From: Tritrichomonas musculus
Lineage: Eukaryota; Parabasalia; Tritrichomonadida; Tritrichomonadidae
DNA: 64,000 bases
Direction: 5' to 3'
Assembly: GCA_039105265.1 (NCBI GenBank)
Contig: JAPFFF010000008.1
Span: 5,146,001-5,210,000, forward strand
Below, one piece after another: positions 37,726-49,112 of this stretch. The notes below the pieces were generated by a model, which saw nothing but the letters and a program-made list of their open reading frames with translations, had not been told where the DNA came from and made no database searches. The stretch's first letter is position 1. Each line of letters starts with the position of its first letter. The translations under genes and the position numbers were made by a program.

Positions 37726-40700
37726 ATGAGCTCGGAAATTCAAGATTATTATAAATGGACAAAAAACTTTCTGAATTCATTTGGCTATACTTCACAACGA
37801 TTTCTTAATTATTACCCAACTTTTGAATCAATGATTGATGAATACTGTGACAATTTTTCCCTTCTCCCGCCTTATGAAAATAAAACTAATGATTTTCTTT
37901 ATACGTTTGTTCCTGAAATTGCATCAAAAATATACCGCCTCACAAACCTCAAAGATGATGCTTTGGAATTTTCTTTCAATCAATTACTTAAAATATTATA
38001 TCTATGTGTATTTTTATCAGAGCAATGCGATTTTAAATTAAATAAAACAATGAAATTAATCCTAGATAACAAGCAAAATATCTATAGATACAACGACCAG
38101 CTTTTTTCAATGTTATGTGAGCTTTTTGTATCATATGAATATTACCAACGATTGATTGCTCGATGCCGAGACATTAAACCAAATATAAAAAATTTATCTT
38201 TAGTTTTTTCAATTAGAGCGAAGATTTTTAGCGCAGTAGCAATTGAATTGTCTGAAGTGCTATCTATTTTACCTGATTTTATTATTCAATTCAAAGGTGA
38301 TTCAATAAGAACAGTTGATTCGAACAAACTTAATAAAATTATACAAAAGTATATTGTTCCTACATTTCCGCGAAGAATAAGCCAAGGAGATGGTAGTGCT
38401 GCAATTGATTTTTCTCCATTTTTCAGATTTTGTCAGATTTTAATATTGTCAGGAAATCTCGATAAACAACTTCTTGGTATCAAATTTTTAAATAGCTATT
38501 TATCTAATACAGCAAAAGATACGACATCTTTAGATTCGTGGATCAAGGAAAATCCTGAATCAAAACAACTTTTAGATTTTATAAGTCAAACACCAGAACT
38601 TCATTTAGAATTCATAAAATTACTAGAGCCACTTTTATTGCATCTTTCGTCCTCCCATTTGGTTCAAATTGACTATATAGATCAACTTTTTCAAACTGCC
38701 AAAAAAATGGGGAAAGAAGAATCAACAGATTTATTAAAACTAATTGTTAAATGTTTGAATTCAATTTCGAATGAAAGTAGCACACTCGAGTGGTTAAATT
38801 TAACCAAAAAATTTATTTTTGCTCATAAAGATTCACCAGAGCTATTAACTGCAATTATTTTAAATTCGTCATCAATTGAAAATTCAAGAGATTGCATTTC
38901 TTATTTGTTTAAAAATAAAGCTCTAAATGATATTAAATCGATTGTGAATAGTAAAACGAGAAAACTAATTTTAGATGAAATTATGAAAATCGCTAAAAAT
39001 AGAGAAAAAATAGATTTAGAAGAAGTTAAAATCGCAGCTGATGCATTATCTTTTTTGATCAGTTCATCAATTAACTATAAAACCGATTTTGGAGATCCGA
39101 AATTATTTGTTCATGAAATTATATCCAATTTTTCTTTTCCAGATGACAAGTCGCTCATTTATCCTATTCTCGTATCTTTTTACAGCAAATCAAGGGAATC
39201 ATTAGAAATAGAGGTTATACCAGAAATTTTTAATTTGCAACAAAAAACTGGTAGTGATCTTTTTTGGAACTTTTTGGAAGATATAATTAATGCCAATAAA
39301 AGATATTCGCTGAAAAGAGATGTTTGCGATTTACTTTTTAATACGATCGAACAAATTAGCGATAATTATTTCCCGACATCTACAGAATCATTTATTAAAA
39401 GCTTCAGATTACTATTTATGATCAAATGTGCAAACGAATATATAGGTGAATTTGGCTCATCTCGTTCATTGGAAAGTTTTCGTTTTCGTAAGTTTCCACA
39501 ACGCTATTTTTTATTATTAGTTAAATTATATTTTTCAACAAACGAGCACGAAGTGATGAATTCCTTCATGCTAGAAACATTAACAAAATATTCAATTGTT
39601 CCTATAAATGATATTTATAAAGCATTAACCATTTATTTCATACCAAAACTAATTCCACGGGCAAATAGTAATGTTGACAATGCAGTCAGATACTATGTTA
39701 TAAAATTGATTTATGATGTTTTAACAACAGTAGAAAAAGGTATCTACTTGGAAGATTATGGAAATAAACCAAAAAGAAGGCACTGTGAGATAGCTGATAA
39801 TTCAATCGAATTAACTTTGGTTATGGAAACAAAAGATAAGAAAAGCATGACAGTAATTCGAAAAATTCATTCATTAACATCTGTTAATTGTGATGTATTC
39901 TTGAAAAGAGTTAAAAATATAATGGGTGATCAAAATGCAAAAGCTTTCAATACAAGTATTCTATTAAATCAGCCTTCCCCTTTAGAGAATTATTCTGTTA
40001 AAAAAGATTGCAATATTAATGTAATAGGTGTTTATCGACCTCTCATGGCCAATATTTTATCGTTAAGTTTAACAGAAAATGATTCAATTTTATTAGATCC
40101 TTTATTTAATATTTTAAAGAGTCTTAATGCAAACAATAAAGAAAATATTCGGTTAGCAGAAATTACTTCAAAATTACTATATTTCCTCCCAAGCATTCAA
40201 AATTTAAACATTGATTTTGATTTATCAAAATGCATCAATTATTATTTATTTATTTATTGCATTCAAATTCTTGCAAGTTCATCAAAAATGAATGAAGAAA
40301 CAATTAATTCACTGGTTAAAATTTTTAATTCGAGAAAATATAAAGAAGCTGATTTAGTTATCATCCAAATACTCATTCAATCGTTTGATAAAGAAAAGTC
40401 ACCACAATATTTGGAACTCTTAATTGATCCACTATTTGAATGTATTAATTTAAGTCAATTAAAAGAAAAAAATCAAAGTTGTGATTTATATAATTTAAAT
40501 AATGACAATAATGATAAATTCAAAAATTTGAATCAAATTTTATTATCAATTTCTGATGATGATAGTCACAGCTTGTTATTTGAGAAAGCTCTTAAATTAT
40601 TACGAAAATTAACGAAATATAGAAAAGAAGCAGGTTTAATTCTTTCTAAAAAGTCTAATAGTGTTGTTGAACTGGCATTAAATTCAAGTAAATTAACTTC

Positions 40701-43700
40701 AAAAATATCAATAGCCCGAAAAATTTTCAAAATAATTGATCAAATACCCAATTTAAATGAGATTTTCCCAATTTTTGTTAAAAAGATTCCTGTTCAATTA
40801 TCAGATAACAAATTTGTCATTAAATTATTTTCTAACTTGTGGAACAAAATGCAAGATTCTGGACAAATAACGAAAGATCCAATTGGAAAACTCCTTCTTC
40901 AAAAATGCATCGATTGTGTCGATTTTCCATCAATTGATATCTTTATCTTATGCAAAATTGTGCGTAAAACAGTCAAATCGTTATTAGTATTGAAACCAAA
41001 TGATGATAAAAATGGCCTCAAATTAGATTCAGATATTCTTAATTATGCTGAACAATTTGCAATTAAATTATTTGACCTTTTATTTATAAGAGATGATAAA
41101 AACTTATTAACTCCAATCTTTCGTTTTATTGAAAAATTCCAAAAATATGATATCAAGCTTGGTGCCAATCATCGCTTATTGGATATCACTGAAAAATGTC
41201 TTTTAAACCTTTTTTCGAAAGTTGGAAAATCCAATCATTATAATATGAGCGCTACTAAATATCCTCCATCAGATTTTACTGGTCTTCAAAATCTTGGATC
41301 CACATGTTTTATTAACACAATAATCCAACCACTTTTCTACACCTATCAATTTAGATTTAATGTTTTATTTAACAAAGACATAAGCGAAAAAACCGAGAAT
41401 AAAAATTTGATGTATGACTTGTTTACTGAAATGCTAACAACGCAAAAAGGTTATGTTAAAATGAATGAATTTGTGAGTCAATTCTCAACAGATATCGAAA
41501 CGAATAGACAACAAGATTGTGTTGAATATTTGTTGATTCTTTCGGAAAAACTTGGTAAACAATCATACAACTTATTTAAAGGAGTGTTGGTTGATCATTT
41601 AACATCATCTATATCATCAAGTAATTTAATTGAAAATGATAGTCGTGATGAAGATTTTATCCATCTCAGTGTAAATGTTCAGAAATTTAAGAATTTGGAG
41701 GACTCGTTAAAGTCTCTTTTTGGCAACTCTGTATTAGTTTCTCCTTCAGAAAGTTCAGTATCAAATTCTGAAACTAACCTCAGTGTTTTATCTGGGGCTG
41801 AAAGCAATCTTCAAAAATACAGTAGAATTAAAGTTGCTCCACAGTTTTTGATAATTTGTTTGAACCGTTTTGAATATAATTTGAAAACGTTCCAAAAAAT
41901 CAAAATCAATTCTAAGTTCTCTTTTCCTTTTATTTTAGACGTATCTGAGTATGTTGAATCGAACGATAAAGGTTCTGCAAATGATGATATTTTTGCTGAT
42001 TGTAATGGTATCTATAAATATGAACTATATGCTGTTTCTATTCATAATGGGAATGCTGATTCTGGCCATTATACTGCCCTTGTGAAAATTAATGGAGATT
42101 GGATTGATTTTAATGATCGATCAGCTAAAAAAATAACAAAAGAAGAAGTTATGGCGTTGAGTTTTGGTACTGATAATCAAAGAGAAGCAAATAGGGAACG
42201 AAATGCGTACGTTTTATATTATCGTAGGCTTCTTCAAATAAATAATCCTAATAATAATAATAATGAAAATGAAAATGTTTCTGCTGGAAATGAAAAAGTG
42301 ATTGATTTATATAATGAAAAGATCATAGATCAGGTATTCATGAGGTTTTCAGAAAAAATCGAAAAAAAGCTGCATCTTTCTATGTATTATGACGAATCTG
42401 CATTGAGGCATCAGAAAGATAGATTTAGAGATTATTCGATTTCTGATTTAAATTCAAATTTGCAGGTTTTAATTTCTTATTTCTTTAATGTTTATTGTCA
42501 TTCTTCATCAAAAGATTGTAAAGATTATGTTGAGAAGTTTATTAAAAAATTGAATGACCTTGAAAAAGTTGAAGATATTTCAAAAAGTGGAGATTCTTTA
42601 TTCAACTTTCTCTTAAATCAAACTGATGGATCCAATTTCAATAATACTTATTGCCCCAAATTAATTGAAACTTTCTTGAAATGCAAAATCGAGCAGATTA
42701 TGTTAAGCATTCGAAATCTGATTTTAAATTATTCCGATAATATCAAATGCAAAGACGTTTTAACCCTTTTAATTTCAAATCTTTCATTATTTAAAGATAA
42801 ACCAGAGAAGCTAGAATCGATTACTCCGCTTTTCCTAGGATATGTGACAAAGGATCAAACACAAAAAACAGAAGTGAAACCAAGTCGTATTCAAATTGCG
42901 CGTGATATGAATTGGGGTAAAAAAATACTCGAGTTCATCGACTTTTGTTCGCAAAAATTATCAGAATCTTACCAAAGAAAAGTTCGATTATCTGATCTTT
43001 TAGTATTATTAAAAGATCTTCTCTTAGTTGATACCGAAATGTTAGAAGAAAAGGCATCTTCATATTCAAAAACGCTAAGCAAGTCCATTATTGATTCAAT
43101 AAAGAAGAATATCAAGTTTTTACTAATGAACTCATTTAATTCACTTCCGCTTTTAGAACTTTTCAATGTGGCTGTATCATTTTCTTCAACGTCTTCATCA
43201 AACTTGGCACCTTCTGCTCAATTTATTAAAGCGATTGAAGATTCATCTCGAAGCGATACCAGAAATAAACTGATAATGAACTTTATCATAGGTTTAATTG
43301 AATGTGATGCTGATAGCGAAATGGTTTGTGATTGCTTATTTTACGAAATGTCAAAAACTGAACTTTCTTCCTTCTTCAAAGACTATTTAAGAAATCCAAA
43401 TAATGAAAATTGTTACTTGAAGCAATTTTTGGCTGATAATTATTTCAATTTTGTTCTTCCTGAACTAATTAGTGCCAAAAAGGATACAAGATTAAAAGCA
43501 GAGCATTTAACTTATGATATGTTTGTTGAAGTTAAACCGCCAACAAAATCCCCCCAATATACTTATTCGCGAAGTACCAATAATCGTTCTCCTACTGAAA
43601 GTTTGATTCGATTCTCAAAAGATTTGAATCATTTCTTTGATAAAGTTTTTGAAATAATTGACGAGATGACATCAAAAGAAAAAAGCGTTAAAAAATCTGG

Positions 43701-45360
43701 ATCAATCAAAATATCAACGTCGTCATGTCCAAGAGATTATGATTTATATATTTTTGAGAACTTTTTACGCGTCGTTAAATGGACTATCAAACGTGTCAAA
43801 AACTGTAGTAATGAAAAACTAGAAAAATCGATTATATCAGATGAAAATCATTATTTGAATCTTTTCAATCAGATCTACAATGCATACCTCTTTATAAACT
43901 CCAAAAATAGTCGATCTTCTAGATACAATCCTGATGCAAATTATCGTGCAATTGTTGATATTTTCAAAGCTCTTCCATATGAAAAAATATTATTATCTAC
44001 AAGAAAAGAAGGTGATTCAAAAATCACATTAGATGAAAACGAAGTTGTTGAAAAAATTGAAAATGTAATTACTAACTCGCTTGATTTCGTTCCATTATCA
44101 ATTACCCTTAGCGATGAGATTTCAAAGATATTATTAATCATTAGTACTGTCAATACGGGAAATAAGAATGTTAAACAAACATCTAGCAACAACTTATTAT
44201 TACGAATCTACGAGAATGAGAGATTTGTAAACTTTTTCAAATCTCAGAAAAAGTTTCGCCAAGATGAAACGCGGTTCGAAAAGTTCTACAGCTCAACAAT
44301 CTCTACTGTCTTTTTAAATTCTGAACTATATCGTAAAGAAAGTCTCATTATTCTTGATAATCCCCTCAATTTCTCACTCGAATACGCGCTTTTGACTGCG
44401 ATGTTAGAAACTGTATATCATCTTCTACCAGGAAACTTCATCATCAAACTTATGAAATGGATCATCAAGAATGTTAACATGAGAGCAGAGCCAGCAGATT
44501 TTATGGAAACTGTGTTCTCAATCAATTCTTCCGTTAAAAAAGGCTTGCTGCCAAGCAACACCAGAATTCCAGTTGAAGAGCTTTTTGAGAAAAACACAAC
44601 TCCTTTGAAAAGTTATTCATCTCAACCTGTTTCAGCAATAAAAACTGATGGAAACCGCACCATTGATAAAAATTGTGATCTTATTAAGTCTTTTGATTGC
44701 ATAGGCTATAAAGGTAAGATGAGATATGATGATTCTATACACTATTTCACCTTTGTCAAATATATTTGTTCCATTTGCCAATCAGAAGCTGCCTCAAACA
44801 ATTCTCTTTCATTCTTAAAGTTTGTTCCTGATGAAATTCTGATGAAATTGTTAGGTAAAATGAATTTGATCGATGGATCAAATGTATCTTATTTTGCATT
44901 CGAAGTTTCAACGTTTTTTGATTTATTAACTGATTTCAAAAGATTTGAACTTGTCTCGCAATTTGTTAACGGTATTTTCCCTCTCTCTAGTATAGGATAT
45001 TGGTCATCAAATACCAAAATATTACAAATTTTTCTGAAACTATTCGAATCTACAGTTGATGTTGTAAATACTGGTAATGATGAAATTGATTTGATGTTCG
45101 ATAGTTTGTTCTTGGTAACAAAAAATATGTTGACTGAAATTATCTTATCTGGATCAAGTTCAAAAATTGTAGACTATTCACTGGCCTTCTTAAAGAATCT
45201 GAAACCTGAAATGATGAAAAGAATGATTAATGAACTGGTCAACGAGTTCAATTTAGAGAATAATGTTAATAAGAAGAAAATCATTACTGAAAATTTGAGG
45301 AAGATCATTAGATGGTTCCCAGTTTATACTGAATATACAAAAAATATGATCGAACTATAA
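37726..45360 (+). CDS. Giant ubiquitin-specific protease (USP9X/24/34 class, 2544 aa)
   Basis: This is a cysteine deubiquitinase. The Cys box GLQNLGSTCFINT starts at residue 1186 with catalytic Cys1194; the QQDCVEYL block follows. The His box is YAVSIHNGNADSGHYTALV with His1448, and WIDFND supplies Asp1464, so the triad looks intact. About 1180 residues of helical solenoid precede the catalytic domain, with a possible ubiquitin-like domain near 700-775 (IELTLVMETKD to NINVIGVYRP), and about 1050 helical residues follow. That is the layout of the USP9X, USP24 and USP34 group. The zinc-ribbon of the fingers appears lost: the region SVSNSETNLSVLSGAESNL before the APQFLIICLNRF strand has no CxxC pairs. 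One uninterrupted 7.6-kb frame. Confidence 0.93.
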   Translation: MSSEIQDYYKWTKNFLNSFGYTSQRFLNYYPTFESMIDEYCDNFSLLPPYENKTNDFLYTFVPEIASKIYRLTNLKDDALEFSFNQLLKILYLCVFLSEQCDFKLNKTMKLILDNKQNIYRYNDQLFSMLCELFVSYEYYQRLIARCRDIKPNIKNLSLVFSIRAKIFSAVAIELSEVLSILPDFIIQFKGDSIRTVDSNKLNKIIQKYIVPTFPRRISQGDGSAAIDFSPFFRFCQILILSGNLDKQLLGIKFLNSYLSNTAKDTTSLDSWIKENPESKQLLDFISQTPELHLEFIKLLEPLLLHLSSSHLVQIDYIDQLFQTAKKMGKEESTDLLKLIVKCLNSISNESSTLEWLNLTKKFIFAHKDSPELLTAIILNSSSIENSRDCISYLFKNKALNDIKSIVNSKTRKLILDEIMKIAKNREKIDLEEVKIAADALSFLISSSINYKTDFGDPKLFVHEIISNFSFPDDKSLIYPILVSFYSKSRESLEIEVIPEIFNLQQKTGSDLFWNFLEDIINANKRYSLKRDVCDLLFNTIEQISDNYFPTSTESFIKSFRLLFMIKCANEYIGEFGSSRSLESFRFRKFPQRYFLLLVKLYFSTNEHEVMNSFMLETLTKYSIVPINDIYKALTIYFIPKLIPRANSNVDNAVRYYVIKLIYDVLTTVEKGIYLEDYGNKPKRRHCEIADNSIELTLVMETKDKKSMTVIRKIHSLTSVNCDVFLKRVKNIMGDQNAKAFNTSILLNQPSPLENYSVKKDCNINVIGVYRPLMANILSLSLTENDSILLDPLFNILKSLNANNKENIRLAEITSKLLYFLPSIQNLNIDFDLSKCINYYLFIYCIQILASSSKMNEETINSLVKIFNSRKYKEADLVIIQILIQSFDKEKSPQYLELLIDPLFECINLSQLKEKNQSCDLYNLNNDNNDKFKNLNQILLSISDDDSHSLLFEKALKLLRKLTKYRKEAGLILSKKSNSVVELALNSSKLTSKISIARKIFKIIDQIPNLNEIFPIFVKKIPVQLSDNKFVIKLFSNLWNKMQDSGQITKDPIGKLLLQKCIDCVDFPSIDIFILCKIVRKTVKSLLVLKPNDDKNGLKLDSDILNYAEQFAIKLFDLLFIRDDKNLLTPIFRFIEKFQKYDIKLGANHRLLDITEKCLLNLFSKVGKSNHYNMSATKYPPSDFTGLQNLGSTCFINTIIQPLFYTYQFRFNVLFNKDISEKTENKNLMYDLFTEMLTTQKGYVKMNEFVSQFSTDIETNRQQDCVEYLLILSEKLGKQSYNLFKGVLVDHLTSSISSSNLIENDSRDEDFIHLSVNVQKFKNLEDSLKSLFGNSVLVSPSESSVSNSETNLSVLSGAESNLQKYSRIKVAPQFLIICLNRFEYNLKTFQKIKINSKFSFPFILDVSEYVESNDKGSANDDIFADCNGIYKYELYAVSIHNGNADSGHYTALVKINGDWIDFNDRSAKKITKEEVMALSFGTDNQREANRERNAYVLYYRRLLQINNPNNNNNENENVSAGNEKVIDLYNEKIIDQVFMRFSEKIEKKLHLSMYYDESALRHQKDRFRDYSISDLNSNLQVLISYFFNVYCHSSSKDCKDYVEKFIKKLNDLEKVEDISKSGDSLFNFLLNQTDGSNFNNTYCPKLIETFLKCKIEQIMLSIRNLILNYSDNIKCKDVLTLLISNLSLFKDKPEKLESITPLFLGYVTKDQTQKTEVKPSRIQIARDMNWGKKILEFIDFCSQKLSESYQRKVRLSDLLVLLKDLLLVDTEMLEEKASSYSKTLSKSIIDSIKKNIKFLLMNSFNSLPLLELFNVAVSFSSTSSSNLAPSAQFIKAIEDSSRSDTRNKLIMNFIIGLIECDADSEMVCDCLFYEMSKTELSSFFKDYLRNPNNENCYLKQFLADNYFNFVLPELISAKKDTRLKAEHLTYDMFVEVKPPTKSPQYTYSRSTNNRSPTESLIRFSKDLNHFFDKVFEIIDEMTSKEKSVKKSGSIKISTSSCPRDYDLYIFENFLRVVKWTIKRVKNCSNEKLEKSIISDENHYLNLFNQIYNAYLFINSKNSRSSRYNPDANYRAIVDIFKALPYEKILLSTRKEGDSKITLDENEVVEKIENVITNSLDFVPLSITLSDEISKILLIISTVNTGNKNVKQTSSNNLLLRIYENERFVNFFKSQKKFRQDETRFEKFYSSTISTVFLNSELYRKESLIILDNPLNFSLEYALLTAMLETVYHLLPGNFIIKLMKWIIKNVNMRAEPADFMETVFSINSSVKKGLLPSNTRIPVEELFEKNTTPLKSYSSQPVSAIKTDGNRTIDKNCDLIKSFDCIGYKGKMRYDDSIHYFTFVKYICSICQSEAASNNSLSFLKFVPDEILMKLLGKMNLIDGSNVSYFAFEVSTFFDLLTDFKRFELVSQFVNGIFPLSSIGYWSSNTKILQIFLKLFESTVDVVNTGNDEIDLMFDSLFLVTKNMLTEIILSGSSSKIVDYSLAFLKNLKPEMMKRMINELVNEFNLENNVNKKKIITENLRKIIRWFPVYTEYTKNMIEL

Positions 45361-47921
45361 TAATTAAAAATCATGTATTCTTTGTTTTAATTTTTCCTTT
45401 ATATATATATTGTAGAATTCAATAAATTAATTAAAAAAGCAAAATTTGACATCTCGAAGAATGACGTTGTAAAAAAAATAAACGAAGAAGTAAATAATAC
45501 GATTGCTTTTTGCTTATAATATCAATAGGTGCTTCAAAAATAAAGCAATAATTTCATCAGAATATATTGCCTAAAAAATCTATGCTTTAATTTTGTTTAA
45601 CTAAAAATTTTAAGTGATTTTCAAAATAAGATTAAGAGTAATGATTTATATAAATGAATAGTTATATTTTTTCAATCATCTGTTTCAAACATATGATTCG
45701 TTTGAAAGGTTTTTGAGAAAGAATTTTGTTCAATGTAGAAATTTGAAATTAAAAAATGCTTCAAATAGCTTCTCGGGAGGCATGCTGAAAAGAATTTTGT
45801 ACAATAGAAAAATAAAAAAAAAACTGAGAAAGATAATGATGTTTTGATATTTTGATATTTGGGGCGATGATGAATGTATCAAAAATAAATTTATTTAAGT
45901 AGGTTTTTTAATCAAAAAGAGAAAAAATTTCAAAATATATGCTATATGAATCAAAATTATGTTAGACGTTTCTAATGATTTCATTAATTATCATTGAATA
46001 TATTTATTTGATATAGTTATGTGATATATTTTTATATCAATGCTTTTAAAGTGTTTCTAATAATTTTTCGTTGATAAAATAAATTTTTTTTATTGCCAAT
46101 TTCAAGGAATTTACATTCTGTTTGTATTTTTTTCAAATAACATGTCACGATAAAAAATTATTTTATCATATCTCGAAAGTTTAGGGATAAAAATGAAATT
46201 CTCTTTAATATTGATGTATAACACATTCATGTAAAGATAATATAAAAGTTTTAATAAAATTTGATAAAGATTTGATGAGTGTCGCCTCTTTTTATAATTC
46301 TTTGAATCTTTTTCTGTTTTGTGTTTAGAATCAATAGAGTTTCATATCTTTTTGTTGGGTTAATATTTCCTCTTTAATTATTATTTTTTATATTTGTCAT
46401 TTTGTATTTAAACAATTATATTAAATAATTTCATTTTATTATCTTTAAATTTAAATATCTTTTATAAACATTTTCATTTAAGAATAATTTGAATATTCAT
46501 TGAAAAATGAAAGGAAGATTTTTTTGATATTCAATAAAAAAATTGATGATAATTGGAATTAATTGATATGATAACATTTTTGACTTGTGAAGATTCATAA
46601 TTTAGCATTTTGAAAAAATGTCTACTTTATTCAATTATTTGAAATTATTGAAAATCCAGAAAAAAAGTCCTATTCATTTTTGTGTAAAAGAAAATTTTTC
46701 ATATGAAAATAAATATGAGATTTTTATTAGATTTTTTATAGTTTTTGTTTAAAAAAATTAATTTATTATAATTTGTGATGACCGCACAATTTTTGAAAAT
46801 GTTTTTAAATTTTGAAAAAGAAAAATAATATCGTTTTTACTCTTTTGGCCAGAAAAGAAAAATTATATGAAATCATTGTATATTACTTTGTAAAAAAAAT
46901 AGATTTCAAAGAAAAATTGAATTCAATGATTCATTTTTGAATTGCTCAGAAAATGAATGAATAATTTTATAGATTAAGCCAAATGTAAAATTAAAAAATA
47001 TTAACTTTGAAATTCGTTGGTCAGAAAAGCTCAAATAGTTCAAATGAAGAAAAAGAAATGAAATCAAAATTAAAGGGATTTTTGGCAAATGTTTTCTTTT
47101 CCTTAATTTATTATTATCTTGAAACGCCCAAAAAGAATTAGATAAAAAAGATTATTTTGTGAAATAATATATATTTATATGTATTTTAACTGCATTATTC
47201 AAATAATAATTGCATAAAATATATTTTTGATTAAGATAATTCATATTTATTTTTTTTTTATTTTCAATAAGGAATAAATTTTTGAAAGACTTTCAAAGCA
47301 TTTTCATAAAATAAGTTTTATTATTTCAGAAGTATACAATAGAATATTAATTTATTTAAATATACATATATATCTGATATAAATATTTCTTAAATTTGAT
47401 GAGAACCCTTTTTAAGAAAATTATGAATTCATTAATCAAATAGAAAAAAAAAATTAATTAATTTTCTGTTTGAATAACGGTTTGTAAGAAAAAGTAGAAT
47501 GAAATATTATTTCTGAACAGACAATAGAAAGACAATATTTTATTATTATATATTTTTCATAAATATAGATGATTAAGCAAATTTCTAAAAACTTTGAAAA
47601 AAACTTCAAATAGAAAAAAATGAATGAATTGTGATTAAAAAATTTAAAGCTTTCAAAATTGAGTTATGACAAATAAATTTATAATATATTTATTAATATA
47701 TCTATTTTTCTTATAATTATATAAAATATTTAAATATGAATTGCCTTCATTCAATCATAATCAAATTATTTGATATAAGCTAAAAGTTATCTCAATTTTT
47801 TTTTTAATTTAGTTTTGAATGTATTATATCACGTCACCTCTTCACCATTTTTTCTCTTCAGCAGAAAAAACTTCAATTTTTTCATCAAACATCCAACAGA
47901 ATCTTAACCTAGAAATAGCAA
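45361..47921. other. 2.5-kb gene-free AT-rich region
   Basis: No convincing ORF, RNA gene or mobile element was seen. A short imperfect direct repeat (GAATTTTGTTCAATGTAGAA and GAATTTTGTACAATAGAA) occurs near 45722 and 45793. The interval may hold an unrecognised non-coding gene or a fully decayed gene. Confidence 0.6.
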
Positions 47922-49112
47922 ATGACAAACCAAACACCAAATTCTCTTATATCATCGCCACAGACTTCATTAGGAAACTTACAGGCGCAGAATTCAAACC
48001 AACCCCCCAATGTTGTTGCATTAGCACCTCAAGGTGGCCCTTCTCAATCTCCCCTTGCTGTTGCAACAATAGATGCACAAAGGAAGGCTAGGCTTGCGGG
48101 CCCATCTTCTAAAAAAGTCAAATTTACAAAAGCTGAAGATGCCAAATTAGCCATGCTTGTCGCAGAATATTCTGATAACGATTGGAAGACTATTGCTGAG
48201 CATATGTCGCCAAGAACAGCTCGTCAATGTAGAGAAAGATGGACGAATTATGTTAATCCTTCACTTTCAAAAGACCCATGGACACCCGAAGAAGATCTTC
48301 TTCTTATAGAAAAACATAAGGAATTCGGTAATCACTGGAAAATAATTGAACGATACTTTAATAATAGATCCAAAAATAATATTAAACATAGATGGGCTTC
48401 AATGAAAGAATCTTATCCTAATAATAGTTCTATAACTACATCTCCCTCATCAGTACCTCTTCCTGATTCTACAACAGCTCCAATAAACCCATCACCACAA
48501 GGAGCAGCATCTTCATTCCCAGTTTCAGGATCTGATATTCAAACAAATTCACCATCAACAGAACAGTCTATTCCACCCTCAAATCCAAATATTTCTGTTG
48601 GAAAAAGAGCCAACAGAAAGAAATCTGCAAATGCTAGTTCTCTTCTCTCATCATCAAACATTGTTGCCACTTTGGCAGCAGCAAAATCAAACAAAGCAAA
48701 TTCATCTCAAGTTGTTACAATACCTCAAATTAATAAAATACCTCAACCTGTTGTTAACGTTGTTTTGCATCAACAATCTTTGGAACCTTCTGTTATTGAA
48801 CAGTCCCAAATTGGTTTCAATATTCAAAATCAAGCAAACCCAATGTCCTTTCCTGCACAAATGCCTTTTCTTGACTCAGGGGCAGGAGGAATGGGGAGGA
48901 ATGGAGGATATGGAATGTCAACGGGGATCGGAGGTGTCACAGACTTTATTGGGGATGTCGACGTCGACACAATCAGAGAGGGAGATGTGTCATCATACGC
49001 AACACTTGATCCCTTTCAGTTCTTTGACAGAATCCTCGATCAGCACGAAGTATACGTTCAATCCATGGACAAAACTGATTTTTGGTCTATACCCGAAGAA
49101 AATTATTTCTGA
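47922..49112 (+). CDS. R2R3 Myb DNA-binding protein (396 aa)
   Basis: Two tandem Myb repeats occupy residues about 64-168. The first is FTKAEDAKLAMLVAEYSDND with W-x-TIAEHM and RQCRERWTNYVNP; the second is WTPEEDLLLIEKHKEFGNHW with IIERYF and NNIKHRW. The first Trp of repeat 1 is Phe, a substitution common in trichomonad Mybs. The flanks are Ser/Pro/Asn-rich and disordered, and the end has an acidic/aromatic segment (TLDPFQFFDRIL, DFWSIPEENYF) that could be an activation domain. Mybs bind promoters in trichomonads, including the Inr-linked and MRE sites. An in-frame TAG two codons upstream fixes the ATG at 47922. Confidence 0.94.
   Translation: MTNQTPNSLISSPQTSLGNLQAQNSNQPPNVVALAPQGGPSQSPLAVATIDAQRKARLAGPSSKKVKFTKAEDAKLAMLVAEYSDNDWKTIAEHMSPRTARQCRERWTNYVNPSLSKDPWTPEEDLLLIEKHKEFGNHWKIIERYFNNRSKNNIKHRWASMKESYPNNSSITTSPSSVPLPDSTTAPINPSPQGAASSFPVSGSDIQTNSPSTEQSIPPSNPNISVGKRANRKKSANASSLLSSSNIVATLAAAKSNKANSSQVVTIPQINKIPQPVVNVVLHQQSLEPSVIEQSQIGFNIQNQANPMSFPAQMPFLDSGAGGMGRNGGYGMSTGIGGVTDFIGDVDVDTIREGDVSSYATLDPFQFFDRILDQHEVYVQSMDKTDFWSIPEENYF

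Noticed and set aside
47819-48091. ORF overlapping the Myb start in another frame
   Set aside because: The Myb frame is clearly coding; this one has random composition.
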